Assembly: GCF_910592395.1 (NCBI RefSeq)
Contig: NC_088316.1
Location: 7,440,001-7,504,000, forward strand
Direction: 5' to 3'
From: Lineus longissimus
Taxonomy: Eukaryota > Nemertea > Pilidiophora > Heteronemertea > Lineidae
DNA length: 64,000 bases
In this document: piece after piece, positions 21,804 through 33,520 of the stretch
Layout of the letters: each line of letters begins with the position of its first letter
Numbering within the stretch: position 1 is the first letter of the stretch
Made by a program: the position numbers and the translations under genes
Notes under the pieces: model-generated
Seen by the model: the letters and a program-made list of their open reading frames with translations, nothing else
Databases searched by the model: none
What the model was told of the DNA's origin: nothing

Positions 21804-22949
21804 CGCGTTGATTTAATTCTATCGTATCACATCATGGTTAAGAGAAAACCACCACAGCAAACATCATTTTGCTCGTAATAGCCTTGTGACGAGAATATGC
21901 TGGGCCTACTCAAATGATTTTCTCCACAAAGTAGAACAAGTTTGTTATTGAAAAACAAATTACTGATACGAAGAATCTAATGAGAGGTAGGTTACTAGAA
22001 ATGCTACAGGAAAAAAAGAAGATACTTAGGCCCACAATATCTTCCCATTGTTATTTCGTGGACGAGATGTAAGACGAACTCATTATCTGATTGCAGAACT
22101 ACATGTTCTAAACTACTTTGCACAGTTTACTTAGTTGATGAGTTTAAGATCACTTTGATAAAACACAGCGCGCTAGTTAGTATGTCAATGAGCCAAATCA
22201 AGCTCTTGTTTAAATGATTTTTTGGCGTCATTTCAAAAAGGTAGAATGTACTAGTGAGAGGCTGGTTAACCGGCATGTTAAATTAGGCCTTTTTCCAGCC
22301 GTCCTTGGAGCGATAACAATTGCTTTTGTTCTAGCAACAAAGAAAAAACTCTTATGAACTTATTTTCTTGGCATCATTTCTAATACGCACAATCTAATGA
22401 GAGCTATTGGGTGACCGAAAGGTGAAGTTAAAGTGTCTAATTGTTTTATAATGAATCCTGAACAGGAAAAAAGTCATTTTCGCACTTCCTGGCTGTTATT
22501 TCGGCTGAGTTATATCAAATCTGAGCTTGGATCTGTGATGAAATATTAAGCGCCCTATATAATCAGTGAGATATTGTTCTTGAGAATAATTTCAAAAGTG
22601 CCTGGAGGCGCCTTGATCAGTTCGAAGCGCTTTAGGTCTAGAATTTCGTTTGTAAATCAATACGAAAATATTCTATTATGGTCTCGTGACTCCTTGCGTG
22701 GCAAACTCCACTTCTAGCCTCCATGATTGGTCAAAAATGGAATATTTCAACCTTTATTAAGAGCTGTGAGGGCAAAACTTCCCCCATTTCGCATGTGCGG
22801 GCAACTTACGCACAGACATTTTGCTGAGAAGCAATCGGGATAAAAGGTAGGTCTTATAACTGTTATTTTTCCGTTTAGTTAGCAGCTCGGCTAAAAGTCT
22901 TCAGAAACAGACTTAGTAACATCCGTCCATTATTTTCTCTTTCAGAGGG
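21804..22949 (+). other. Right-arm sequence, no supported gene; possible spliced leader
   Basis: No coding sequence is supported. Near 22,850 a donor-like AAAAG/GTAGGT occurs, and near 22,943 an acceptor-like TTTTCTCTTTCAG is followed by AGGGATGG. Together they could mark a small intron of a plus-strand transcript leading toward the unknown gene at 25823-27822. This is inferred from splice consensus only. Confidence 0.35.
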
Positions 22950-23159
22950 ATGGTTTATAACAAGCGCCCCAAAGCCGAGAAACATTATGTTATCGTGAAT
23001 CAAGGTAGGACCTTCATTTGTATAGTTCTGCCGGCTCAGTATGATTGTGATTCAACAATAATAATCATCTCTCCTTTGGGAAATGAAATAACATGCGACC
23101 CCATATTTCTCTTCCAGCGCCATGCAGATATAAACAGCCCTTGCTGCCCGCCCGATTAA
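22950..23159 (+). other. Short open frame after a candidate splice acceptor
   Basis: The 69-codon frame begins MVYNKRPKAEKHYVIVNQGR. It follows an acceptor-like site and ends close to a donor-like AAAAG/GTAGGC near 23,160. No family is recognised. It may be an exon of a plus-strand Polinton transcript or chance. Confidence 0.25.
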
Positions 23160-23439
23160 AAGGTAGGCCTATTTGGTTACTCACAAGGACACACAAAAAT
23201 ACTGTCTCTACTAAACGAAAGGCTTTTATCTGTTTTTGAACTCATCATATCCTTTCTATTTAATTTACCAGAATAACACCTCAACAAAATAGACAAGCGC
23301 TAAGGCTGATTATTTATACAATGCGACAAGGACACGCTGTACTTAGTCTGTCTCATTACATCAATTCCTGATCATGTGAAGGAGAAAGAAAAGAGCACGT
23401 CGTTGGAACAAAAGCGTGTGATACATGATCGTAAGCGAT

Positions 23440-25990
23440 ATTATCTGACAGCAAACTAACGTCAACCCTCGTTTTTCTCTTTCCAGACAGCTCGACCTGA
23501 TGTTTTCACTAAATCATTCAACGGATGAAGCATGAGTGTACAGGAATATTCAAAAGGGAATTACGTGTAGGAGTATTTGTAAGTACATATATATTCATTC
23601 ATAAAAAGTATAACAAGAGGCCCAAGGGCCTGGCGCTCAGCTGAGTTAATATCATTAATATCTTCCCGGTGTTTAGTTCATTATGCATGAAAATGGCATG
23701 CTCCATGGTATTTGATATCCTTTTGCGTTCACTACGGTATCAATGTTTTTGGTTGACATAATTATGCCACTGTTCATTCCTCAATCCTGACCATAATTCG
23801 GGTGAAATCATCGTATGAAAATATTTACCGAAACATGAAGTTTATGCCATGAATGAGGATACTCATTGTCATAGCCTCGTTTACAAGTACGAAGTATTTT
23901 CACGCGAATATTCAAAACTGCTTGGCTCCTTGCCAGTTAAATAACATGTGACTATACACAAAATAGAAAACTTTGATGGAAATTGTAAATCATTTTTTTA
24001 TCTATCAGGGGAAACAAGCTGATGATGATCAAATAAATCATTCATGAGAAATCGTTTTGTTGCTGAAGCTTGCATGACGAAGTTAATGCTAAACCTTTTC
24101 TTGTGCTCTACTGCGCCACCGTAGTTTTCTATTTAGACCAGCGATGACGTCATTTCTGGTGATTCCCTACGTTGTCCAATGAGCGCTTTTTAAAATGTGC
24201 CATTTGGTATTGTACAGTATGCAATGTATTTTTTCAGCGCTGCCAGTGCCAGTTGCCGAAGAGAATGCCGTAGCTCCCTCAATTTCCAATAAATTTTTAT
24301 GGGAGTGACATTATTGTATTGCTTAGAATGTCTACTTTTTACTCATGAAAGAATCGTAGAACTAAAACATAATAGGCGAACAGAATCATGCCGATTCACT
24401 GCACATACTGTGGGAATTCTCCACTTCAAAATACATCGGCGATGTCATCGCGAGCAGAGCATGCACTTCCGATATCGTTTTCACAGAAATGTCGGCAAAT
24501 ATTCAAGAACTAATTTCTGAATTTAGTCCCTAAAGACCTTATGACTACCACTGAAACGAACTAGTGATAATATCGCCTACCAGACTACTTTTTAAGCAGA
24601 AAATTGGGTACTTGAGTGTCATTGAGCTCCAAGATTATTGCACATAGCGTAAACAACATGCCGCCATTTTGTCTCCGCTTCGGTATTTCGTACGCCGCTT
24701 ATAATGCACCTTCTCAATTAAAACCAACATAATAAGGCCTTACATCGTTGATTGAATAGGAACACCACACAAAACACAATAAAGTGGGGGTACAATCGAT
24801 TACGAAGCTGAAGTGAACAGTGATTTATTCCTGGAGCTACTGCTTTTGTTGTGTAGCTGCCATGTTTTGAGAACTGGCAAATAGGAGACTTCATTGATGG
24901 CTGACGTCATCGGACGGGAATTTGAATCGGCAGAAATAATTAAAAGGCAGGTAGCGCCCTCTCCTGTTAAAATTTTGAACTTTTTCTCAATAAAATAGAT
25001 TTTCAAGAATTTATCTTAATATTAGAGCATATTTCGACTAATTCTGCTGCTCCTAGGCCGATATAGGCCAGTTTCCTTCATGCACTCTCGCTCACAGGAA
25101 GTAGGTCGAATGGCGACAAATTTTGTTTTGAAAGTAGAGTTTGACCAGAAGTATCCAGAAATGCAAAATTGAAGTCTCTAGGTCTTACGGTTACAAAATG
25201 TGCACCATGGGTTTAACGGACGGATGGATGGATGGATGGATGGATGGATGGACAGACGGACGCCACTGAACAACTTATTTGACAAGCTCGGCTGACTTAG
25301 TCAGCTGAGCTAAAAACAGAAACTGTATGCTCGTGAACGCGGTACAATATTTAGTTCCATAAAAACAGGTTATATTTCACTTTGACCTTATAAAGCCTTC
25401 ATTTTTTAAAAATATTTCCAGACAGTAAAAGCGCTTATGTTACACGAGGTTTTACTGACATTTCCTACTGGGTTAGTAAAAAATGACACATTACTTTACA
25501 TGATCGTAAGCGATATTCTCTGACAGCAAACTAACGTCAACCCTCGTTTTTCTCTTTACAGACAGCTCGACCTGATGTTTTCTCATACACATACAGTATA
25601 GCCTCAATATATCATTCAACGTTTGGAGCGTGACTGTGTACTACAACTGTTTCATTCACTAGTGTTTATGACTTCAGGAATTCTAAAGGGAATTATATGT
25701 AAGACTGAGTATTTGTAAGTACAGTATATAATCATTCATAAAAAGTATATACAACAACAACTGTATGCCCGTGCACGCGCTGGAAAAAACTTAAGTTTCT
25801 TCCATAACCCCCATAAAGCTGAATGAATGATACAATAGTTAGTTCCTTCAAACAGGTTATATTTCACTTTGACCTTATAGAGTCTTCATGTTTTGAAAAA
25901 TACAAGTTTAAAATCTATCACTTTTCCAAAAAATATTTCCAAACAGTTAAAGACGGCTATGTTACGCGACGTTTTACTGACAAAATTACA
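23440..25990 (+). repeat. Tandem segmental duplication (~0.4-0.5 kb unit) split by an insertion
   Basis: The first copy is 23440-23611 plus 25313-25497; the second is about 25498-25990. Both contain ATGATCGTAAGCGATATT, an acceptor-like polypyrimidine tract with CAGACAGCTCGACC, the block CATTCATAAAAAGTATA, and AGGTTATATTTCACTTTGAC. Only the first copy contains the insertion at 23612-25312. Confidence 0.85.
23612..25312 (+). mobile_element. Second hairpin-ended non-autonomous element
   Basis: About 1.7 kb lies between AAAAAGTATA and AAACAGAAACTGTATG, which adjoin in the second duplicate copy. The left end has a palindrome (GAGGCCCAAGGGCCT) followed by CTCAGCTGAG. The right end has a (GGAT)n tract near 25221-25250, GACAGACGGACGCC and the hairpin CTCGGCTGACTTAGTCAGCTGAG. 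It shares this architecture with the insertion in PolB. Frames inside (24299-24520, 24800-25006) show no known domain. Confidence 0.7.
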
Positions 25991-27822
25991 CATTACTTTG
26001 CATCTGCGAAAAAATATAGGCGCTTGGCTTGAAAGCGAAAATTTCAAGAAACTTTATGAACACATTTTGAAAGAAATACATTCTTGTTTGACTTGTTAAA
26101 TTAGATTCGGAGGCAACGGAAAAGCCGTCCATGCGTGGTCTGAAATTCAGAGACGCAGGAGCTCATTTTCAGTTTTATACCTCTCGATGTACTTTTGTTT
26201 TTACTAAAATTGAGCTTTTTGCGGAGAAAACAAGAATTGTCTTCGAATTCTTGGAAGAAAATCTGGTTCATCATGAATTGAAATTGCCAACAGACGGAGT
26301 CTCTCGGATGATCACAGACAAATTCATTTGCTTTTGATGATAACAGAAACATCATGACAGAATTGATTGAGGATATCATTGCAAATAGTCGCGGCTAAAG
26401 AGCCATCAGAAGAAAAGTTCATAAGATTTACAAAATGCATTCGAAAAACGCTCAAACACTTTGACTCGTCAGAACGTCCTTCATGGATGAAGCTGATTAA
26501 AATCATCATCGATACTCAGGGCGATTTTACCATTCAAATATCATGTTATCATTTTGGAGGTTCGATTAGGGGAGGGCTAGTCCTTTGAAAGCAGAGGCCA
26601 GTTTAAATATTTCTATTGCCCCAAATGATGTTGTGAAAGTCATGAAAACTAGTTTAGAATGCAGTAGTGATGAGTATGATAGCGAGGAAGAGAGTGCGAT
26701 TAAAGCAATTGATGATGAATTCAATAGAACTTCGAATCAGATTGAAAACATACTTTCTGAGAACAAAAAACGAAAGGCAGATAGTTTTTTTATTGATGAT
26801 ACAGGCAATGCCGTTGCGCACAAAAAAAATGTGTTCTATTGAAAATGAGAACGAAGAACGCGGCGCTGTTAGCTTGGAAGCCGATTTGAACTTGTCCAGT
26901 GACGGCGTGGAAACTGCTTCCGAAACCGAATCGGATGGAGTAGCAAGCCGGGGGGCCGCGGGTGCACATGCAGTCGAAAAATTATCCCTGTCGAGTGGGT
27001 CTCTTTTTCCGAAAGCGTATAATGTAGAACAGGATGTTATCACTTTACGTAACCAGCTAAACGAACAACTTGCCTTCAATGATATAACCCCCCCCCCCAA
27101 CAAACTGGAGATTCCGCTCATGAATGCTGTTCAGGCGATGAAAAAGCCTTCGTAAAAAAATATCTTCGTCCAATATTTGAGTCGAAAAAGATTAAAATAT
27201 CCTCACATTATTGAAGATTTTGTAAACATTTGTTCTGTCCACGAAAAACAAAAGGTCGCTTTGGAAAAGATAAAACCTTTGGCTGAAAAATGCGAAAAAT
27301 ACCACAAGGATTTTGGTTCACGAAAGGCCTCTGTAGACAAACTCATGGCGCGGGAAGAAAAAGCTGTCGAGACTTTTATTGCGGGCATGAAAAAAATGAA
27401 GAAGCCATGACAAAATTTCACTGTTTCTTCGACCAAAAAATCACAGCTTTGCAAAGTTGTAAGGGCTGTCTAATGCATTGTTTGCCTGTTTTGACAGAAG
27501 CTATCAAACCGTTTAGCGGAAAGTCATGTGAAAAAGGACGTGGGGGCAAGAAAAAACAATGACTTTTAACGAAAACAGGGAGGAGAAGGGCTCCTTTAAA
27601 AACTTCTTGCAAGAAGAGCTCCATTCATGTCATCTACGATCCGCGAGAATATTGTATTCCTTTGAGCGCGAAAAAAACCCACAGCACATACCAGAAAGAA
27701 TGACACTAGAACAGATTGAATTTTACCTTTACAAAAAATGTTTGGCAAAGAAATACGCAAATAAAACAACCGCGCGCAGCTTAAAACAAACTAACTCTTC
27801 GATAAGAAAACAACATTTGTAA
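25823..27822 (+). pseudogene. Plus-strand Polinton gene of unknown function, many frameshifts
   Basis: Successive overlapping frames share one orientation and together suggest one or two genes broken at least five times. Recognisable parts in order: a basic start region (25893-26098), a hydrophobic/charged region (26131-26337), a segment ending GGSIRGGLVL (26588), an acidic-Ser region (SSDEYDSEEESAIKAIDDEF, about 26660-26720), a coiled-coil-like stretch (27177-27410), a Cys pair region (CKGCLMHCLPV, about 27460) and a basic helical end (27559-27822). I do not recognise any part. It is the only sizeable reading region facing the minus-strand gene series. Confidence 0.4.
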
Positions 27823-28439
27823 CGAAACAGACTGTATCGCCCACTTAATTATCCTTCCGTGCGGTAACATGCATTTGACAGATATTCCTGCTCCCAATGA
27901 TAGGCGGTGCCGTAAATTTTAAAGGATCACTGCCGGGATCACTGTTGCTGTTGTTGTATATATTTTTTGTAAATGAATTATATAGCCTGTACTTTCAACA
28001 TATGAATACTGGTATATGAGTGAAAAGCAATCGCTCCTGTTGTCTGTCTATTAGAAAGGTACATTCTCTTGTTTGTATCATGTAGCAGAGAAAAGCAAGA
28101 GAGCAGTTGCCCAATGTCTTCGCTCATTAGAGATTTTTTTGTGAGCTGTCGAATCGTTTATTCTTTAAGATCTTTGACACAAAGATATCCCCGATCTTGA
28201 CTTATGGGGCCATGAGGAGTTCACGTCAATTGAATGAGTACACTATTATGCATGCGAGTGTTTTATGAATGTTTCAACAAAGGCCCATAATACTGCGGCT
28301 TTGGAAGATTGCGGCCGCCGTAAGTAGTTTCCTATTGCAAAGCCAAGATTCAGAAATACTGGTTACGATTGATACAAGATTTATATGTCTTGTATTTGCA
28401 TTTGTACGACCAACCGTTCTATCATTATTTATCAATATC
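27823..28439. other. Polinton right-arm sequence without genes
   Basis: No reading frame or RNA gene is supported between the unknown plus-strand gene and the Harbinger insertion. The frame at 28269-28466 runs into the transposon terminus and is not credible. Confidence 0.5.
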
Positions 28440-28628
28440 GGCCCGGTTGTTCAAAGCCCCCGCTAAGTTAGCCGGTCGCTAGCACTAGCCGGTCGCTAAA
28501 AATGCTATCCGGTCGCTAGTTATCCGGTTGCTAACTTTGAGTTGTTCAAAATGCTTTTCATCCCCTCGCTAACTATCCAGTGGCTGAACCCTTTCTATCT
28601 CCCATAATTCCCCAAAATCTCACTTCCC

Positions 28629-30260
28629 ATGAAAGCAAACATGGCCGATTTAAACAAATCAAACCCCCTGAGCTCTGCTCAACAAAACAAAAAAAGGGCC
28701 CGATCCGAGAATTGGAGCCCTGATGAAAAAGCTCTGCTTGCGGAGATGGTTGAGGAGAATTTCGGTATCCTCCTTAACAAAAAGACAAATGTGGAAACCA
28801 ATGCGAAAAAGCAGAAGGTGTGGGAGGGCATTGCCCTTGCTGTCACTGCACTTGGGACTAGCACCAGGACCTGGGACCAGTGCAGGGACAAGTGGCACAA
28901 GATGTGTACGAGTGGGAAAGAGTATATATCGAAGAAGAAGAGAGCGGCCAGTAAGACTGGGGGTGGCCCAGCTATGGAAGAGGACACCGAGGACCCTCTT
29001 TTGGAGAAGGTGGGTGCCCTCCACAAAGGCAATCCATCTTGGCATGGCATTCGAGGAGGGAGTGAGACTGGCCCCACATCATCATCATCAGCAACAGCCC
29101 TACCAGCACCTCGTCCAAGTCCACAGGCATCAACATCAGCCACTGCAGCAGCCAAATCTGGTGAGTTTCTTCAGGTTTTTATTAAAATTGGCCTGCAAAA
29201 GGCTAGCCAATGCATGCATTGAACACTTGAAATACATTGCCGTGTACATGATGTATGTAGCATGTACAGTGCAGTACAGTGACAGAAAGCGTCTGCTATT
29301 TTGACCCAATTATAAACATTGGCACAGAGCCATAACCTGGCAGACATGGCATGGCCGCCTCCATTTTCACAAGCATGGGCTGTTCAACTGGCATCCAAAA
29401 GTGAGCCGTTGCAGCAGACAATAAAATCATGACAATCAAGTTTCAACATCACTATGATCACCTGACTCTGCCTAAGAATATCCACTAAGTCATGATCCAT
29501 GACCAACACCATTTGAGCAGAAATATCACTTTTATGCGACCAGTTTTGGGCACACACTCAGCCATGTTGCAACTGGGCGAGATCCGCTTTTATTTCATGC
29601 ATATGGGATGCCTTCAAAGTAAAAAAAAATGATAAAAGAAGATCTCACCATTTTTTCAGAATATGCCTACTATCAGAAATCTTTAAAAAGAGAAATCGCA
29701 AATGAATGGTATCAGGTCCCCTCCGGATCATGGGAGGGGACCTGATAACATTCAGTTATTGGCGGGGGCATGTCCTGGGAGGGACCTCTTAATTACCATG
29801 CATGAATCAGCTTTAAAATTCACACAATTCTTTATTTTTTATTTTCAGATTATGTTCCCGTGTGGGAAGTAGGCGACAAATTAGATGAGCTGGAGAGGAA
29901 GTGCGCCGAATTAAATGCCCAATTCTCCCCTGTGACAACTGACAAGTTTCATATCGACTTCCAGCAATCTGAGCTGAAAGATCGTGAAGATGATGCCGGG
30001 AAATGTCAGCAAGGGATATGGCAGCGTACATTGAGGGCAGAGGGTCAAAGCTGAAGTCGAAGAAATCAAAGAAGTCAGCTAAGAAGACCAGCAATGCCAA
30101 AAACTCTGAAAGTGACATGGGGTGTAAATGCTATTGCCCGGTGCAGCATGCCTTTCTCGTACAGGAGCTTAAGAACGCGAAAATCAAGGAATTACTTTTG
30201 TTGGCAGAGCTTGAGAAGATTCGGGGGAAGGACAGCATGCAAGTGAACAATGAACAATGA
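28629..30260 (+). pseudogene. Harbinger-associated Myb/SANT-like DNA-binding protein
   Basis: Exon 1 (28629-29160) starts MKANMADLNK and contains the trihelix/SANT region from NWSPDEKALLAEMVEENFG to TRTWDQCRDKWHKM. It ends at the donor CTG/GTGAGT. The acceptor TTTTCAG at 29842-29848 joins exon 2 in phase and begins a DYVPVWEVGDKLDELERKC segment. Near 30000 a one-base shift moves the rest to a Lys/Ser-rich frame ending at 30260. In this superfamily the Myb-like partner binds the transposon ends and helps the transposase enter the nucleus. The SANT motif and pairing with the transposase make this call secure; the shift suggests loss of function. Confidence 0.8.
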
Positions 30261-30386
30261 ACTGTTATTGAAAGAGTTAAAATTGGTTGATAAATATTTT
30301 ATTAATTGACTAGAGTTTTAAGCAAATTGTAAATACAATTAAATGTTGATCCATCAATTTATGCGATAATATCCATATCCCATTGC

Positions 30387-32093
30387 TCAAAAGAATGTGT
30401 TTGACACATATTCCCTAGTGGCTCGTCCATTCTGAAGTCCTTGATAGACCTCCTCCTCATCACTACTACTGTCATTGCTACTGCTGCTGTCACTATCGCT
30501 ACTGTCCTCTAGTATGTGCAGCCGCCTGTCTACACAAATATTGTGAAGTACCCCACAAGCAACTATTATGTTACACACCCGGTCTGGCTGCATGCGTACC
30601 CCCCTTTTAATACATGGAATCTGCGTTTCATAATCCCAAAGGTCCGTTCGATTATATTTCGGCCCCTGATTTGGGCCCTATTGTACCGCCTCTGACTTGG
30701 GGTCCCTGGGTTGAGATATGGTGTCAGCAAATATGGTTTACATGGGTACCCACTGTCCCCCAGCAGATAGCCTTCACGTGGATTCCTCTCTAGGTGCTGG
30801 GCAATCTCACTCTCTCTGAAGATATGGCTGTCATGGGTTGCCCCTGGCCAGCGCGCTACTATGTTGGTGAGCTTTTCTGAAAAGATAGGTTGAAAACATA
30901 TTGTCAGATTAGCAGCAAAAAGTTTCAATTATGTTGTTTATCCAGCACAATTAACATTAATTGAAAAAAGGCCACAGGGTGCATGTTACTATGTGACACT
31001 CTGTATATCATATTTGAAATTATTTCAATAAAGGCACCCCATATGAAATATAGGTCATGCTGGCAGAATTGATGATGTCATCATTTTGTACTGTAAACAA
31101 CTTTATGAACTTTTTATGAAGTACCACTTTTCCAGTTGAAATTCATCAGTTTATTCATTAGGTACACCCCTATTGAGTTTGGTGAGGGGTAGGTTACATA
31201 CTAAACCCAGACCTAACCTGTCATTAATTTGAAATCAGTGAGTGTTGTGTTTTTGGCTGAAGATTTACTCAGTCAGTCACTGATCAGCAACGCAGTTGAT
31301 CAGTACACTACAGTCAGTGTACTGTGTGCTGGCCTACACACACTACAGAGAAACAAACACTGCCGACAGCAGATATGATGATAATCCATGATAATATAGC
31401 ACTACAACAGGCCAGTCTAAAGACAGTGGCTTAGAAAACTTTTCTCTCTCTCTCTCTGGGGGGGGGGGGGGGGGGGGGGGTAGCTATAGGATGCTAATCA
31501 CCTTCATGATTGCAAATGCCCTGTACATTCATTGAGTAGAAATGCTTCCTGCAGAAAAAGGCAGCCTCATACAGCATTGGGTGAGCCATGGCCTCAGCAA
31601 CTTCTCTTGGTGGATAGGGGGCTTGGATTTTGATGTGGGTCCCATCCACACATCCAATGACGTTTGGAAATCTGTATTTCTCCATAAATGTTTGCCTGAT
31701 GTGTCTTCGCTCCCCTGCATCAGGCCACCTGATGAACCTGTCTTTTTGTTCCACCAGGGATGCAGCCACCGTATGGATGATTCTCGATACAGTCCCCTTA
31801 TCTATGCCAAAAATGTCACCAACATCGTCCAGAAAAGATCCGGATGCAAAGAATTTGAGGGCGACCATCACCTGTGTTTCCACATTCAGGCTGTGATTTC
31901 TGTCCGTGTCCCTCATCAAATCATCCCTCACCAAGTCACAGATGAAATGTATCCCTTCAGAATTGAATCTGTACTTTTTCTGCAATTTTACCTCACTAAA
32001 TTCCTCCAACGGCAATGGTCTGTGGCGGAAATTACGCTGAAATCTGCGATTTTGGGCTGGAAAGTCCAGGAGCAGCATCCTGTGCGCAGCCAT
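30387..32093 (-). pseudogene. PIF/Harbinger (HARBI1-like) DDE transposase
   Basis: Exon 1 runs from the ATG at 32091-32093 (MAAHRMLLLDF) to 31502, with a helix-turn-helix-like region and the first catalytic Asp in VIGCVDGTHIKIQAP. The donor is GTGATT at 31501-31496. The acceptor CTTTTCAG at about 30884-30877 opens exon 2 with [15 protein letters not shown] (second Asp) and [12 protein letters not shown] (Glu). A G6 run near 30600 shifts the frame; the remainder has GVLHNICVDRRL and an acidic-Ser tail. The intron contains a CT-rich stretch and a long G run. The transposase is otherwise uninterrupted. Confidence 0.85.
31443..31482 (+). repeat. (CT)n and poly-G tract
   Basis: A CT dinucleotide run is followed by about 24 consecutive G residues within the transposase intron. 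Such tracts are prone to length error. Confidence 0.95.
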
Positions 32094-32318
32094 CTTGGAT
32101 GATAGAGCAGACAACAAATGCTAGCGGTGGCTTAGCAAGGAGATATCGGTGCCCCCTGGGCCCGCTAAATATGACCAGATTTAGCAGGGAGATAATGACC
32201 CGCTAAGCAAAAAAAAAATTTGAACAACCCAATTAGCGACTCGCTAAAGTTAGCAGGGGTTTATCCTGTACCTAGCCAGTCGCTAAGAGTTAGCAGGGCT
32301 TTGAACAACCCAGCCATC

Positions 32319-32787
32319 ATGTCTACAAAACGTTATGAAATTTTACGAAATTTATCGGCCACGTATCTGCAAAATGTAAAAGAGCAGAGGCGTTAGTGTA
32401 TGTGTATTACTATGTACATAAGTATCATCGTGTCTTCGTATTGTATTATCCCGCTGTATGTGTCTATATTTTCATGCTGCAAAAAATGTGGCCTAAAAAT
32501 CAGTTGAAATAAATTGAATTGAATTGTATTGATAGACAAACCACAAGGGTGCCGCTAAGTGAAGACACGTTTTGAAATTAAGAAAGTGTTCGCTGCTAAA
32601 ATTCCCTTTTTCTCAGTTGTTTATAAGATCATGTCAAAAGATTGCCACTAAGAGTTCCCACTCCAGAAAAGGAGCAACGAAATAAAAAAAGGGAAAACGA
32701 ACATGCATGATGCGCTTCAATGTGTCATGTTCAATATTGCCCTGTCTCTATTTCTCTTCTAGATTTGAAAATGTGTACTTGGAAATT
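32319..32787. other. Polinton right-arm remainder, no gene
   Basis: Sequence between the Harbinger element and the right terminal repeat. It is AT-rich and holds no supported feature. Confidence 0.5.
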
Positions 32788-33514
32788 AGAAATAAAAGTG
32801 TTTTTCCATATCACAAATACGTCGTCTAGAGTTGTTCTTTCTTCATGTGCGTGTCAAAATATCCACCCTTCCATCAGGAAAAGGGTGGCGCAAGAGAGTT
32901 GTCCTGTCCTCCTCTTCCCGCGCTATACGAACCCGGCCACCATGCGAGACGAAGAGGACAGACCTCGTTGCTTTGGAGCTAAACGGACATTGAGGAGACG
33001 GGACCCCTAAAATGTGGCGACGAGTCGAGGCAATTCGCGTCATAATTTTAGCTAGGATGAGCAGTCTCTATGCAGAGTCAATGACAAGGATTGCCTAGAT
33101 ACTGATAACATCCCAGTTATAGCAACAGAATGCTTCAGTAGGCTATTTGCCCCGAACAGACTTTCCCGATAGTGGAGACCCTAATTGATCCACACTCTTC
33201 GCTCCGCTCGGCTTGTGACAGCAGCCCGTAAAACCTCAGGAGGAGCGCGAATAAGAGTGCACATTAATCTGTGCTCGTTGCGGCATCGGGCTGCTTGTAC
33301 TCTGCTACGCGACGAATACCCTCCCGTGGACAGCGCGGACGGATAGCGCCGAATTTTTGAGCGCTTACAGGAAGCGCGGAAAAAATTCTTCACGCACAAT
33401 ATCACGGGAGGGCATTTGTCGCGGGCGTCGAATGATGCACCTTTCAACGCCCCGGGACCCTCGGACTTTGGGCCTCGGATTTTGGGCGTTGAAAGACACA
33501 TTATACCTTCTACT
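32788..33514 (-). repeat. Polinton right terminal inverted repeat
   Basis: About 727 bp match 1070-1982 in reverse complement. The end is CCTTCTACT with terminal CT, and TCTGGG follows at once. It carries a single copy of the 187-bp segment that is duplicated on the left. Confidence 0.92.
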
Positions 33515-33520
33515 TCTGGG
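33515..33520. repeat. Polinton target site duplication, right copy
   Basis: TCTGGG, identical to 1064-1069. Confidence 0.9.

Larger units (their letters stand above)
28440..32315. mobile_element. PIF/Harbinger DNA transposon inserted in the Polinton
   Basis: The 3.9-kb element has matching inverted ends. The left end reads GGCCCGGTTGTTCAAAGCCC and the right end, reverse-complemented, reads GGCTGGGTTGTTCAAAGCCC. It is flanked by the trinucleotide ATC (28437-28439 and 32316-32318), in line with the 3-bp duplications of this superfamily. Subterminal repeats of 'GGTCGCTA' and 'TAGCGACT' types lie at both ends. It encodes the two expected proteins in convergent orientation: a Myb/SANT-like protein (plus) and a DDE transposase (minus). 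Confidence 0.88.
1070..33514. mobile_element. Maverick/Polinton (polintovirus-like) element, decayed and nested
   Basis: The element spans about 32.4 kb. It starts AGTAGTAGGTATAATG and ends with the near-complement CATTATACCTTCTACT, so it has 5'-AG and CT-3' termini, and it is flanked by a perfect 6-bp duplication. It encodes the defining Polinton set on the minus strand: protein-primed DNA polymerase B, retroviral-type integrase, FtsK/HerA-type packaging ATPase, adenain-like protease and double-jelly-roll major capsid protein. About 8.2 kb of its length is later insertions (3535-5022, 16739-17922, 23612-25312, 28440-32315), so the ancestral element was near 24 kb. Almost all genes carry frameshifts or stops, so this copy should not be functional as read. 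Some breaks fall in homopolymers and could be sequencing errors. Confidence 0.95.

Noticed and set aside
28659-29155. Minus-strand frames opposite the Myb-like exon
   Set aside because: Shadow frames in a GC-richer coding exon; the plus strand has the SANT motif and splice sites.
31542-32102. 186-codon plus-strand frame
   Set aside because: Antisense to the Harbinger transposase exon, whose catalytic motifs are clear.
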